Source: JAGVSR01 sp963708775 (lineage in GTDB: Bacteria > Pseudomonadota > Alphaproteobacteria > Rhizobiales > Hyphomicrobiaceae). From it: a DNA stretch of 64,000 bases. A program made the position numbers and the translations under genes. Position 1 is the stretch's first letter; the number at the start of each line of letters is the position of its first letter. Shown piece after piece: positions 44,588-53,631 of this stretch. The stretch is taken from the NCBI GenBank assembly GCA_963708775.1, contig CAVPTI010000010.1, positions 124,001-188,000 on the forward strand. Direction: 5' to 3'. Under the pieces are notes generated by a model. It saw nothing but the letters and a program-made list of their open reading frames with translations. It ran no database searches and was not told the origin of the DNA.

Positions 44588-46024
44588 TTAGGCGGCTTCG
44601 GCGAGCTTCTCGGCCTTGGCAATCGCTTCATCGATAGAACCGACCATGTAGAACGCAGGTTCCGGCAGGTGGTCGTAATCGCCTTCGCAAAGTCCCTTGA
44701 AGCCCTTGATTGTATCGGCGAGCGACACGAGCTTGCCGGGCGAACCCGTGAAGACCTCAGCGACGTGGAACGGCTGCGACATGAAGCGCTCGATCTTACG
44801 CGCGCGTGCCACGGTCACCTTGTCGTCTTCCGACAGTTCGTCCATGCCGAGAATGGCGATGATGTCCTGCAGCGACTTGTACTTCTGCAGGATCGCCTGA
44901 ACCCGCCGAGCGACGCCGTAATGCTCTTCACCGACAACGCGCGGATCGAGCATGCGCGAGGTGGAATCGAGCGGGTCGACGGCGGGATAAATGCCTTTTT
45001 CCGCGATCGCGCGCGAAAGCACCGTCGTGGCGTCCAAGTGAGCGAACGAGGCGGCCGGCGCCGGGTCGGTCAAGTCGTCGGCCGGCACGTAGATCGCCTG
45101 CACCGACGTAATCGATCCCTTCTGCGTGGTTGTGATGCGCTCCTGAAGGGCGCCCATATCTGTGGCAAGTGTCGGCTGATAGCCCACAGCCGAAGGGATA
45201 CGGCCAAGAAGTGCTGACACTTCCGAACCTGCCTGCGTGAAACGGAAGATGTTGTCGACGAAGAACAGCACGTCCTGACCCTGGTCGCGGAAATGCTCGG
45301 CAACGGTCAGACCCGAAAGCGCAACGCGAGAGCGTGCGCCGGGCGGCTCGTTCATCTGCCCGTAAACGAGCGCGCACTTCGAACCCTTGGCCGAACCGCC
45401 GTTCTTCTTCGGGTCCTTGTTGACGTTCGACTCGATCATCTCGTGATAGAGATCGTTGCCCTCGCGCGTACGCTCGCCAACGCCTGCAAACACGGAGTAA
45501 CCGCCGTGTGCCTTCGCTACGTTGTTGATGAGTTCCATGATGAGAACGGTTTTGCCTACGCCGGCGCCGCCGAACAGGCCAATCTTACCGCCCTTGGCGT
45601 AGGGAGCCAGCAGGTCCACGACCTTGATGCCCGTGACGAGGATTTGCGCTTCCGTGGCCTGTTCAGCAAATGTAGGAGCCGGCTGGTGAATGGCGCGGGT
45701 CGTCTGCGCACCAATGGGGCCCGCTTCGTCAACGGGCTCGCCGATCACGTTGATGATGCGGCCCAGCGTTTCATCGCCGACCGGCACGAGGATCGGCGAA
45801 CCCGTGTCCGCCACGTCCTGGCCGCGGACGAGACCTTCCGTCGAGTCCATCGCGATCGTGCGAACGGTGTTTTCGCCTAGATGCTGCGCAACCTCGAGCA
45901 CGAGGCGCTGCCCGCCGTTCTTCGTTTCCAAAGCGTTCAGGATGGAAGGCAGGTGACCGTCGAACTGAACGTCGACGACGGCGCCCATGACCTGACGGAT
46001 CTTACCAACTGTGTTCGTAGCCAT
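44588..46024 (-). CDS. atpD: ATP synthase F1 beta subunit
   Basis: The 478-residue catalytic subunit of F1. Walker A GGAGVGKT is at residues 152-159, the catalytic GERTREGNDLY follows, then Walker B-like DVLFFVDNIFRFTQAGSEVSALLGR and ADDLTDPAPA. It drives ATP synthesis from the proton gradient with alpha subunits. 26 bases after atpG. Confidence 0.99.
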   Translation of the reverse strand: MATNTVGKIRQVMGAVVDVQFDGHLPSILNALETKNGGQRLVLEVAQHLGENTVRTIAMDSTEGLVRGQDVADTGSPILVPVGDETLGRIINVIGEPVDEAGPIGAQTTRAIHQPAPTFAEQATEAQILVTGIKVVDLLAPYAKGGKIGLFGGAGVGKTVLIMELINNVAKAHGGYSVFAGVGERTREGNDLYHEMIESNVNKDPKKNGGSAKGSKCALVYGQMNEPPGARSRVALSGLTVAEHFRDQGQDVLFFVDNIFRFTQAGSEVSALLGRIPSAVGYQPTLATDMGALQERITTTQKGSITSVQAIYVPADDLTDPAPAASFAHLDATTVLSRAIAEKGIYPAVDPLDSTSRMLDPRVVGEEHYGVARRVQAILQKYKSLQDIIAILGMDELSEDDKVTVARARKIERFMSQPFHVAEVFTGSPGKLVSLADTIKGFKGLCEGDYDHLPEPAFYMVGSIDEAIAKAEKLAEAA

Positions 46025-46049
46025 TGACGTTTCCTCGTTCCTAAGTCGG

Positions 46050-46931
46050 TCAGAGCGCTTCGGCGCCCGAAATGATTTCGATCAGTTCCTTGGTGATGTT
46101 CGCTTGGCGCTGACGGTTGTACTTGATCGTCAGCTTGTTGATCATGTCGCCGGCGTTGCGAGTTGCATTATCCATGGCGCTCATGCGGGCACCCTGTTCG
46201 GATGCCGCGTTTTCCAACAGCCCGCGGAAGACCTGTGTCGCGATATTGCGCTTGAGGAGCGACGAAAGGATCAGTTCTTCGTCAGGCTCATATTCGTAGA
46301 TCGCCTGTGCGCCAGCCTCTTTGGCTTCGGTGACGTCGGGCAGCTTGGCGGGGATGAGTTGCAGTGCGGTCGGCTTTTGAGCGATCACCGATTTGAATTC
46401 GGAGAAATAGAGCGTCGCCACGTCGAACTCGCCGGCCTCGAACATCGCCAGAAGCCGATCGGAGATTTCTTCCGCGTTCTTGTAGCTGAGCTGACGTACA
46501 CCGGCGAGGTCACGCCGCTCCACAATATTGCGGCCAAGGTCGCGGCGCAGGTTGTCCGCGCCCTTGCGACCCACCGTGAGGATCTTCACTGTTTTGCCGT
46601 TCGCAAGCAGACGGTTCGCGTCGGCCCGCGCGAGCTTGGCGATATTCGAGTTAAAGCCACCGCACAGACCGCGTTCCGCGGTCATGACGACCAGGAGGTG
46701 GACCTGATCCTTGCCGTTACCCACGAGCAGGGGCGACGCGGTTTCCCGGATCGCGCGTCCGCCCAAGTTGGCAAGGATTTTGTCCATGCGCTCTGCGTAG
46801 GGCCGCGCGGCGGTGGCCGCCTCCTGCGCACGACGCAACTTCGCGGCGGCCACCATCTGCATGGCCTTCGTGATCTTTCGCGTCGCCTTCACCGAGGCGA
46901 TGCGATTGCGTAGGTCTTTTAAGCTCGGCAT
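46050..46931 (-). CDS. atpG: ATP synthase gamma subunit
   Basis: The 293-residue rotating shaft of F1. It begins with LKDLRNRIASVKATRKITKAMQMVAAAKLRRAQEAA and ends with NATRNAGDMINKLTIKYNRQRQANITKELIEIISGAEAL, the two coiled-coil helices of the family, with LCGGFN in between. 30 bases after atpA. Confidence 0.98.
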   Translation of the reverse strand: MPSLKDLRNRIASVKATRKITKAMQMVAAAKLRRAQEAATAARPYAERMDKILANLGGRAIRETASPLLVGNGKDQVHLLVVMTAERGLCGGFNSNIAKLARADANRLLANGKTVKILTVGRKGADNLRRDLGRNIVERRDLAGVRQLSYKNAEEISDRLLAMFEAGEFDVATLYFSEFKSVIAQKPTALQLIPAKLPDVTEAKEAGAQAIYEYEPDEELILSSLLKRNIATQVFRGLLENAASEQGARMSAMDNATRNAGDMINKLTIKYNRQRQANITKELIEIISGAEAL

Positions 46932-46961
46932 GGAGCCGTCTCCTTGAGCGCGAGCTGGATC

Positions 46962-48491
46962 TTAAGCGACGAAGTTCTTCGAGAACTTGTCGAGGAACCC
47001 GACGAGCTTCTTTTCCGTCTCGCCCGACAAGGCCTTCTCCGCGCCAACCGAAGCCAGGATCGACTTCTCATCGCGAAGGGCCGTCAGCAGCGCCTGCTCG
47101 AACTTACCGACCGAGTTGACCGGCAGCGTGTCAAGATATCCGCGCGTGCCTGCAAAGATTACAGCAACTTGCTCTTCCATCTTGAGCGGCGAGAACTGCG
47201 GCTGCTTCAGGAGTTCCGTAAGCCGCGCACCACGAGCCAGCATCTTCTGCGTGGCCGCGTCGAGATCCGAACCGAACTGCGCAAATGCCGCCATTTCGCG
47301 GTACTGCGCCAGCTCGCCCTTGATCTTGCCGGCGACCTGCTTCATCGCCTTCGTCTGTGCCGACGAACCCACGCGCGACACCGACAAACCGACGTTCACG
47401 GCCGGACGGATGCCCTGATAGAACAGGTCCGTCTCAAGAAAGATCTGACCGTCGGTGATCGAAATAACGTTCGTCGGAATGTAGGCCGACACGTCGTTCG
47501 CCTGCGTTTCGATGACCGGCAGCGCCGTCAGCGAACCTTTGCCTGCCGCGTCGCCCATCTTGGCCGCACGCTCAAGCAGACGAGAGTGAAGATAGAACAC
47601 GTCGCCAGGATAAGCTTCGCGTCCCGGAGGACGGCGCAGCAGCAGTGACATCTGACGGTAGGCGACGGCCTGTTTGGACAAGTCGTCGTACGCAATCACG
47701 GCGTGCATGCCGTTGTCGCGGAAGTATTCGCCCATCGTGCAGCCGGTGAACGGAGCCAGGTACTGCATCGGCGCAGGGTCTGAAGCGGTAGCAGCGACGA
47801 TGATCGAGTAGGGCAGCGCACCACGCTCTTCAAGAACCTTCACGAACTGCGCAACCGTCGAGCGCTTCTGGCCAATGGCAACGTAGACGCAATAGAGCTT
47901 CGCGCTTTCGTCGGTGCCTTCGTTCGCCGGCCTCTGATTGAGGAAGGTGTCGAGAATGATAGCGGTCTTGCCGGTCTGACGGTCTCCAATGATGAGCTCG
48001 CGCTGGCCGCGGCCGATCGGGATCAGCGCGTCGACGGCCTTGAGACCCGTCGCCATCGGCTCATGCACCGACTTGCGCGGCAGGATGCCCGGGGCCTTAA
48101 CGTCCACGCGCATCCGCACGTCTGACTTGATCGGGCCCTTGCCGTCGATCGGATTGCCCAGACCGTCAACAACGCGGCCAAGCAGCCCCTTGCCCACGGG
48201 CACGTCCACGATGGCGCCGGTCCGCTTGACGGTGTCGCCTTCCTTGATCCCGCGATCGTCGCCGAAGATCACGACGCCGACGTTATCGGATTCGAGGTTC
48301 AGCGCCATGCCGCGCAGACCGCCCGGAAATTCCACCATTTCGCCGGCCTGGACGTTGTCGAGGCCGTAGACGCGGGCGATGCCGTCGCCCACTGACAACA
48401 CCTGTCCAATCTCGGAGACCTGGGCCTCCTTGCCGAAATTCTTGATCTGATCCTTCAGGATCGACGTGATCTCTGCGGCCCGGATTTCCAT
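46962..48491 (-). CDS. atpA: ATP synthase F1 alpha subunit
   Basis: The 509-residue non-catalytic nucleotide-binding subunit of F1. Walker A GDRQTGKT is at residues 169-176; EYFRDNGMHAVIAYDDLSKQAVAYRQMSLLLRRPPGREAYPGD is characteristic. It follows atpH by about 135 bases and continues into atpG. Confidence 0.99.
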   Translation of the reverse strand: MEIRAAEITSILKDQIKNFGKEAQVSEIGQVLSVGDGIARVYGLDNVQAGEMVEFPGGLRGMALNLESDNVGVVIFGDDRGIKEGDTVKRTGAIVDVPVGKGLLGRVVDGLGNPIDGKGPIKSDVRMRVDVKAPGILPRKSVHEPMATGLKAVDALIPIGRGQRELIIGDRQTGKTAIILDTFLNQRPANEGTDESAKLYCVYVAIGQKRSTVAQFVKVLEERGALPYSIIVAATASDPAPMQYLAPFTGCTMGEYFRDNGMHAVIAYDDLSKQAVAYRQMSLLLRRPPGREAYPGDVFYLHSRLLERAAKMGDAAGKGSLTALPVIETQANDVSAYIPTNVISITDGQIFLETDLFYQGIRPAVNVGLSVSRVGSSAQTKAMKQVAGKIKGELAQYREMAAFAQFGSDLDAATQKMLARGARLTELLKQPQFSPLKMEEQVAVIFAGTRGYLDTLPVNSVGKFEQALLTALRDEKSILASVGAEKALSGETEKKLVGFLDKFSKNFVA

Positions 48492-48626
48492 GTGCCTCGA
48501 CCTCTTGCCTTCTCGGTTGTCCCTGTCGCGATCCGCAGCATAAAGCGCGCGGCCCGCGTCGTTTTCTGTCTATTTTCAGCGAAAACCCGGCATCGCTCGT
48601 CGCGCGCCGGGCTCCGATAAATCGTT

Positions 48627-49187
48627 TTATGCGCCGCCCTTGAGAGCAAACTTCATGCTTTCGAGCTTCGTCTTTAGTGAGCTGTCCACCATGCGGCTGC
48701 CCATCTTCACAACCAGCCCGCCGAGGAGCGACGGATCGACCTTCTGAACGAGCGTCACGTCTTTTCCGACCGACGCCTTGAGCGCTGCCTTCAGATCCGC
48801 GACTTGAGCGTCGGCCAGAGGCGCAGCAGCCGTCACTTCCGCGCGCACTTCGCCGCGAGCCCGGGCAGCGAACGACTGGAAGTCGCGCACGATATCGGCG
48901 GCGGCGAAAAGACGGCGGTTCTTGGCAAGAAGTTTGAAGAAATTGATGGTCAGCGCGCCCACGTCGGCCTTCGACAGAACAGCGCTAATCGCTTTCTCCT
49001 GCTCATCCGACGCTATGACAGGGCTGCGAAGCACGCGCACGAAATCCGGACTCTCATCCGAAAGCGCCTGGAATTTCGCCAGATCCCCCTCTACCTCAGC
49101 AACCTTACCCTCGTCGGTCGCCAGCTCGAACAATGCAGATGCGTATCGCCCCGCCACGCTCGCCATCAAGGGTTCGTCAGTTGCCAC
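48627..49187 (-). CDS. atpH: ATP synthase delta subunit
   Basis: The 186-residue subunit that joins F1 to the peripheral stalk. It has GRYASALFELATDEGKVAEVEGDL, then INFFKLLAKNRRLF, and the C-terminal QKVDPSLLGGLVVKMGSRMVDSSLKTKLESM. The frame is open far upstream (to 49412), but only GTG 49185-49187 or ATG 49164-49166 fits the family; I prefer the GTG with GAGAG upstream. It is the first gene of the operon in the window. The Fo genes (atpBEF) are elsewhere, as in other alphaproteobacteria. Confidence 0.95.
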   Translation of the reverse strand: MATDEPLMASVAGRYASALFELATDEGKVAEVEGDLAKFQALSDESPDFVRVLRSPVIASDEQEKAISAVLSKADVGALTINFFKLLAKNRRLFAAADIVRDFQSFAARARGEVRAEVTAAAPLADAQVADLKAALKASVGKDVTLVQKVDPSLLGGLVVKMGSRMVDSSLKTKLESMKFALKGGA

Positions 49188-49523
49188 GTGGATCGCTCTC
49201 GTGCGCTGAAGGGGCCGCCTCGGCCTGTAGATGCCGAAACCGTCCTGATTTGCAGTGGGTTTTTCTACATAAGGCGGGCGCGAAATGTCTTCCCCGCGCA
49301 GCCCCCTCATGCAATGCGCGCTCCGTGTATCATGCGCCCCTAAAGGCATCAACCGTGGCATGGGCGCACGAATGCCGCATGGATCGACGCCTAAGGTCAG
49401 CGTTTTGAACAATGGAGCGAGCCGCCAAACCTCCCACGCCCAGTGACGTGATCGCCAATTTATAAAGGCTATTTTTACCTCAATAGCACAACCTAAGGAT
49501 GTACATATCAGAGGATTTCTCCT
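49188..49523. other. Divergent region upstream of atpH
   Basis: About 335 bases between atpH (minus) and the hypothetical 49524 gene (plus). It must hold the atp promoter. An AT-rich segment (49458-49500) with a TATAAA on the minus strand is a candidate, but spacing to TTG-type -35 boxes is not convincing. Confidence 0.4.
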
Positions 49524-49955
49524 GTGTTAGATACAATTCCGCCGTCGAGCACCTCGGCGTTGAACGCTCCAATGCAGCCTACGCCCGAGCTACAGCGGTT
49601 TCTGCATCGTTTGCCGATGGCGATGTCCCGGCGGCTCACGCCCGAAGAATTGCAGGCCTATGCCAAGGCCTTAACTCCGCAACGCTCGCCTCATTGGATC
49701 GATTTCAAGGCAAGCGTCCCCATCCCAGGGCTCGGTATCTATGTCGCGTTGATGGTCGGCCGCGAACGGCGGAGCCCCGACCGCCTTCGAACCGAAGGCC
49801 AGCTCGGACTGGCTCCCAACCTGATCATCGCAGTTGTGCTGTCCGCGACGGTGATGACTGGCTGGCTGTCGACAATGCTTCTGTTGGAGGGTCTGGCCTT
49901 GATGGCAGGTGACAACAACGGTGCCTGGTGGAGCGCCTACTCAGGCCATCCGTGA
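49524..49955 (+). CDS. Hypothetical membrane-associated protein
   Basis: I do not recognise this 143-residue protein. It has a Pro/Ser-rich N-terminus, a helical, basic middle (PELQRFLHRLPMAMSRRLTPEELQAYAKAL), a short hydrophobic segment PIPGLGIYVALMVG, and one strong membrane helix (LIIAVVLSATVMTGWLSTMLLL, about residues 99-120). Start GTG 49524-49526 with GAGG nine bases upstream. It converges with priA, 8 bases apart. Confidence 0.6.
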   Translation: MLDTIPPSSTSALNAPMQPTPELQRFLHRLPMAMSRRLTPEELQAYAKALTPQRSPHWIDFKASVPIPGLGIYVALMVGRERRSPDRLRTEGQLGLAPNLIIAVVLSATVMTGWLSTMLLLEGLALMAGDNNGAWWSAYSGHP

Positions 49956-49963
49956 GCCAACCG

Positions 49964-52168
49964 CTACAAAAAGCTGTACGGATCGACATCGACAGACAGC
50001 CGCAGATCGCCCTTGGGCTCCGGGGCGATCGAAAGCCACTCGCGCAGATATCCTTGAATGTCCGCTTCCCGCGGTGCCTTGACGAGCAGACGCCAGCGAT
50101 GCCGTCCCCGCACCACGAATATGGGCGCCTCCGCCGGCCCAAGCACGCTGATGCGGTCCGACCCAGGTGCACGCCGCGCGACATCGCGCGCATACCGCTC
50201 CGCCAGTTCCTTATCGCGCGCCGAAATGATGATGGCCGCCAGTCGGCCGTAGGGCGGCAGCATCCCGCGCTGCCGCATCTCAATTTCGCGGGCCAGAAAC
50301 TCCTCGCGATCCCCCGACAATATCGCCTGCATGACGGGATGATCCGGCAGATGCGTCTGGATAAACCCGCGCCCTTCAGCGAACGCTCGGCCTGCGCGCC
50401 CCGTCACCTGATGCAGCAATTGAAAGGTCCGTTCGCCCGCTCTCGGATCCGCTCCCATGGAGAGCCCAAGATCGCCGTCCACCACACCGACGAGAGTGAG
50501 GTTCGGAAAGTGGTGACCCTTCGCCACGATCTGCGTGCCGATGATGATGTCCGTCTCACCGGCTTCAATCCGGTGGATGGCATCGCGCATCTCCGTCAGG
50601 CCGGGAATGAGATCGGATGACAACAGAGCGACCCGCGCCTCCGGGAAGCGTTCGCTCACTTCCTCAGCCACGCGCTCCACACCAGGTCCGCAAGCGACCA
50701 GCGCTTCAGGCTCTCCGCACTTCGGACACTTCGACGGAGGCGGCATCGAGTAGCCGCAATGATGACAGTTGAGCTTCCCTTTGAAGCGGTGCTCGACAAG
50801 CCAAGCCGTACATTGTGGACACTCGAACCTGTGCCCGCACTTCCGGCACAGCGTGAGCGGCGCATAGCCGCGACGATTGAGAAACAGCAGCGATTGCTGG
50901 CCTTTTTCCATCGTCTCAGCGATGGCAGACACCAGACGGGGCGCCAGCCATCGTCCCTTGTCCGGCTGCTCGGCGCGCAAATCGATGGCTGTAATGGCAG
51001 GAAGTTCTGCTCCCGAATACCGTCCGGGCAGGATGACATGCCGATAGCGACCCGTGCGCGCATTCACGTGGCTCTCGATCGCCGGCGTCGCTGACGCCAA
51101 CACCACGGGAAACTTGCCCAGACTGCCGCGCACCACGCTCATGTCCCGCGCTTGATAGTGCACGCGATCGTCCTGCTTGTACCCGGCGTCGTGTTCCTCA
51201 TCGACGACGATCAGCCCAAGGTCGGCAAAAGGCAGAAACAGCGCTGACCGGGCGCCAATCACGATTCGCGCTTCACCGGTCGCCGTCGCACACCAGATGC
51301 GCCCGCGTTCCGGCCCGGACAGTGCCGAATGCCATTCCACAGGTGCCGCGCCGAACCGCCGCTCGAAGCGCTCCATGAACTGTGACGTCAGCGCGATTTC
51401 GGGCAGCATGATCAACGCCTGCCGCCCCTTTTCGAGCGTGCGCGCCACCGCCTCGAAATAAACCTCCGTCTTGCCCGATCCCGTCACTCCATCAAGCAGC
51501 GTCACGGAAAAATTCTCCGCATCTACCGCCGACCGCAACGCATGCACCGCACGCTCCTGATCCTCGCCGAACTCCGTGACGCGATGGGCTGCATCTGGCT
51601 GAGGACACACTTTCTGCGGGATCGCCACTTCGACGAGATTTCCCGACGTCACGAGCCCGTCGATCACCCCTGTGGAGCACCCCGCCAATTCCGCCAGCGC
51701 CGATTTTGACCGGATCAGCCCATCGCCCGCCAATTCGAGAGCTCGTGCCCGTGCCGGCGTCATCCGCGGCGGCAGCGCGGCGCCTAGCACGGCCCGCACA
51801 CCCGTCCTGAGCTTGGGCGGCTCAAACGCGGATTGCGCACTCATCATCATCCGCAGCACCATGCCGAGCGGCGCAAGCGTGTACTTGGCCACCCACTCCG
51901 CGAAGCGCATCGAAACCACCGGGAGGCACGGAACATCCAGTCGATCCGCCACGGCCTTTAGCTTTTTCGGATCGACAGGCTTTTCGCTGTCGTCCAGCCG
52001 CCGGTCCCAAATCACCCCGATCCGCGTCTGTGACCCAAACGGCACCAGAACGAAGGCTCCGGGCTCCAACGACAATCCGGAAGGTACGAGGTAGTCATAG
52101 GTCTGCTCCAGCGCTACTGGCATCAGCACCGGCACGCGGCTCATCACCGCCGCGCCCCCGTTTGCCAT
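49964..52168 (-). CDS. priA: Primosomal replication protein PriA (helicase)
   Basis: A superfamily 2 helicase that restarts stalled replication forks. About 734 residues. Walker A VTGSGKTEVYFEA, DEEH box VVDEEHD, the zinc-binding region with eight cysteines (CRKCGHRFECPQC, CHHCGYSMPPPSKCPKCG), and QIVAKGHHFPNLTLV are present. I take ATG 52166-52168; a TTG at 52189 and ATG 52144 (MSRVPVLMPVALEQTYDYLVP) are alternatives, the last fitting the family start best. Divergent from the transaldolase gene. Confidence 0.95.
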   Translation of the reverse strand: MANGGAAVMSRVPVLMPVALEQTYDYLVPSGLSLEPGAFVLVPFGSQTRIGVIWDRRLDDSEKPVDPKKLKAVADRLDVPCLPVVSMRFAEWVAKYTLAPLGMVLRMMMSAQSAFEPPKLRTGVRAVLGAALPPRMTPARARALELAGDGLIRSKSALAELAGCSTGVIDGLVTSGNLVEVAIPQKVCPQPDAAHRVTEFGEDQERAVHALRSAVDAENFSVTLLDGVTGSGKTEVYFEAVARTLEKGRQALIMLPEIALTSQFMERFERRFGAAPVEWHSALSGPERGRIWCATATGEARIVIGARSALFLPFADLGLIVVDEEHDAGYKQDDRVHYQARDMSVVRGSLGKFPVVLASATPAIESHVNARTGRYRHVILPGRYSGAELPAITAIDLRAEQPDKGRWLAPRLVSAIAETMEKGQQSLLFLNRRGYAPLTLCRKCGHRFECPQCTAWLVEHRFKGKLNCHHCGYSMPPPSKCPKCGEPEALVACGPGVERVAEEVSERFPEARVALLSSDLIPGLTEMRDAIHRIEAGETDIIIGTQIVAKGHHFPNLTLVGVVDGDLGLSMGADPRAGERTFQLLHQVTGRAGRAFAEGRGFIQTHLPDHPVMQAILSGDREEFLAREIEMRQRGMLPPYGRLAAIIISARDKELAERYARDVARRAPGSDRISVLGPAEAPIFVVRGRHRWRLLVKAPREADIQGYLREWLSIAPEPKGDLRLSVDVDPYSFL

Positions 52169-52311
52169 GCCATCGAGCAGACTATCCAAAGCCAGTCCTC
52201 AAGGGTTAGAAGCTACGCCGGCCCGGACCGACTGGGGCCGACAGACATAAAGCCTTCTGCGGGGCGAAATCCATCTCAAGCTAAGCCGCAGCGTTCGAGG
52301 AGCCGAACACG

Positions 52312-52965
52312 ATGAAGTTTTTCGTCGATACCGCCGATGTGGGCGAGATCAAGGAACTGGCCGCCACGGGTCTACTCGACGGCGTCACGACCAACCCCTC
52401 GCTCATCGCCAAGAGCGGTCGCGACTTCAAGGAAACGATTGCCGAAATCTGTGCCATCGTACCCGGGCCCGTATCGGCCGAAGTTGCTGCAACGGACTAC
52501 GACGGCATGATGCGAGAAGCTAAAATCCTCTCCAACATCGCCCAGAATGTGACCATAAAGGTCCCGCTCACACTCGACGGCCTCAAAGCGTGCAAGGCGA
52601 TCACGTCCCAAGGAACGATGGTCAACGTCACGCTTTGCTTTTCTGCCAACCAGGCGCTCCTCGCGGCAAAGGCGGGCGCCACCTTCGTCTCGCCTTTCAT
52701 TGGCCGCCTCGACGATATCGGCCTCAACGGAATGGACCTGATCCGCGAAATCCGCACGATCTACGATAACTACCAGGATCTCCGCACCGACATCCTCGCC
52801 GCCTCGATACGCACCGTGAACCACGTCAAGGAAGCCGCCATCATCGGCGCCGACGTAGCAACCATTCCGCCCGCCATCCTCAAGACACTGGTGAAGCATC
52901 CCCTCACCGACGCCGGCATCGCCACGTTCGTCGCCGACTGGAAAAAAACCGGCCAGACGATTTGA
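52312..52965 (+). CDS. Transaldolase / fructose-6-phosphate aldolase family protein
   Basis: A 217-residue TalC/FSA-type class I aldolase. It has FFVDTADVGEIKEL, TTNPSLIAKSG, TIKVPLTLDGLKACK with the Schiff-base Lys in KVPLT, NVTLCFSANQALLAAKAGATFVSPFIGRLDD, and ADVATIPPAIL. In alphaproteobacteria this short form often serves as the transaldolase of the pentose phosphate pathway. Start ATG 52312. A strong terminator follows. Confidence 0.92.
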   Translation: MKFFVDTADVGEIKELAATGLLDGVTTNPSLIAKSGRDFKETIAEICAIVPGPVSAEVAATDYDGMMREAKILSNIAQNVTIKVPLTLDGLKACKAITSQGTMVNVTLCFSANQALLAAKAGATFVSPFIGRLDDIGLNGMDLIREIRTIYDNYQDLRTDILAASIRTVNHVKEAAIIGADVATIPPAILKTLVKHPLTDAGIATFVADWKKTGQTI

Positions 52966-52988
52966 TTTGGGAACATTCTGCGCGAATA

Positions 52989-53016
52989 AAAAAGGCCCGC
53001 TCGCGCGGGCCTTTTT
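52989..53016. terminator. Bidirectional terminator between tal and HU
   Basis: AAAAAGGCCCGC (52989-53000) pairs with GCGGGCCTTTTT (53005-53016) around TCGC. Flanking A and T tracts serve both convergent genes. Confidence 0.92.
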
Positions 53017-53034
53017 CACATCGAACCAGAAGGC

Positions 53035-53358
53035 TCAGACAGCTTCCTTGAGTTCCTTGGCCGCGCGGAACGCGACCTTCTTGGAAGCTTTGATCTTGAT
53101 TGCTTCGCCCGTCGCCGGGTTACGGCCCATGCGAGCCGGACGCTTGCGAACCTGCAGCACGCCCAGACCGCCGATACGGATACGGTCACCCTTCTTGAGG
53201 TGCTTGGTGATCATCGTCACGAGATCCTCGAGCACGGCCGCAGCCTGCTTCTTCGGAATTTCGTGGCTTTCAGCCAGCGCCGCGCCGAGCTGGCGAAGCG
53301 TTACGGTGTTGGGCTTTGCGACCGTCTTTGCGGTGGCCTTTGCAGCAGCTTTTGCCAT
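53035..53358 (-). CDS. DNA-binding protein HU-family
   Basis: A 107-residue histone-like protein. The N-terminus has an extra Lys/Ala-rich tail (AKAAAKATAKTVAKP) before the HU fold. The fold shows LAESHEIPKKQAAAVLEDLVTMI, GDRIRIGGLGVLQVRKRPARMGRNPATGEAIKI (the DNA-binding arm with RMGRNPATGE), and ASKKVAFRAAKELKEAV. It bends and compacts DNA. Start ATG 53356-53358 with AGGGA nine bases upstream; codons upstream of it are not family-like. Confidence 0.94.
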   Translation of the reverse strand: MAKAAAKATAKTVAKPNTVTLRQLGAALAESHEIPKKQAAAVLEDLVTMITKHLKKGDRIRIGGLGVLQVRKRPARMGRNPATGEAIKIKASKKVAFRAAKELKEAV

Positions 53359-53574
53359 GAATGTCGTCCCTGAGATTAGAATTCGAATGTCGGCAGAACC
53401 GTCCGCGACCGCTGAAGCCAATCGCTAGAGTCGCGAAATTGATCGCGCGCCAGCTGCACTCCAAATCGCAGAAACGCTTGCACAAGCAACGGCTGCAGAG
53501 CAGCGGCCGTCGGGTTCTCCGGTGGCGCCAAAGTACGTGCGTCGCAGCGTTTTGCAACGGCCAATCGATCGCGA

Positions 53575-53614
53575 ACGTGCAAAAAGACCCTATTTTCAGG
53601 GGTTTTTTGCACGT
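53575..53614 (-). terminator. Long inverted repeat, probable terminator after OYE gene
   Basis: ACGTGCAAAAAGACCCT (53575-53591) and AGGGGTTTTTTGCACGT (53598-53614) are 17-base arms with two mismatches around a six-base loop. It lies 18 bases beyond the stop of the reductase gene in its direction of transcription. Confidence 0.65.
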
Positions 53615-53631
53615 GCTGCCACGGTCGAGGC

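Noticed and set aside
44243..45217. 324-codon frame opposite the zinc-ribbon gene and atpD
   Set aside because: Antisense shadow of atpD.
49499..49912. 137-codon frame overlapping the hypothetical gene at 49524
   Set aside because: Out of frame with the ribosome-binding site and Arg/Pro-rich; the 49524 frame has a membrane helix and a better start.
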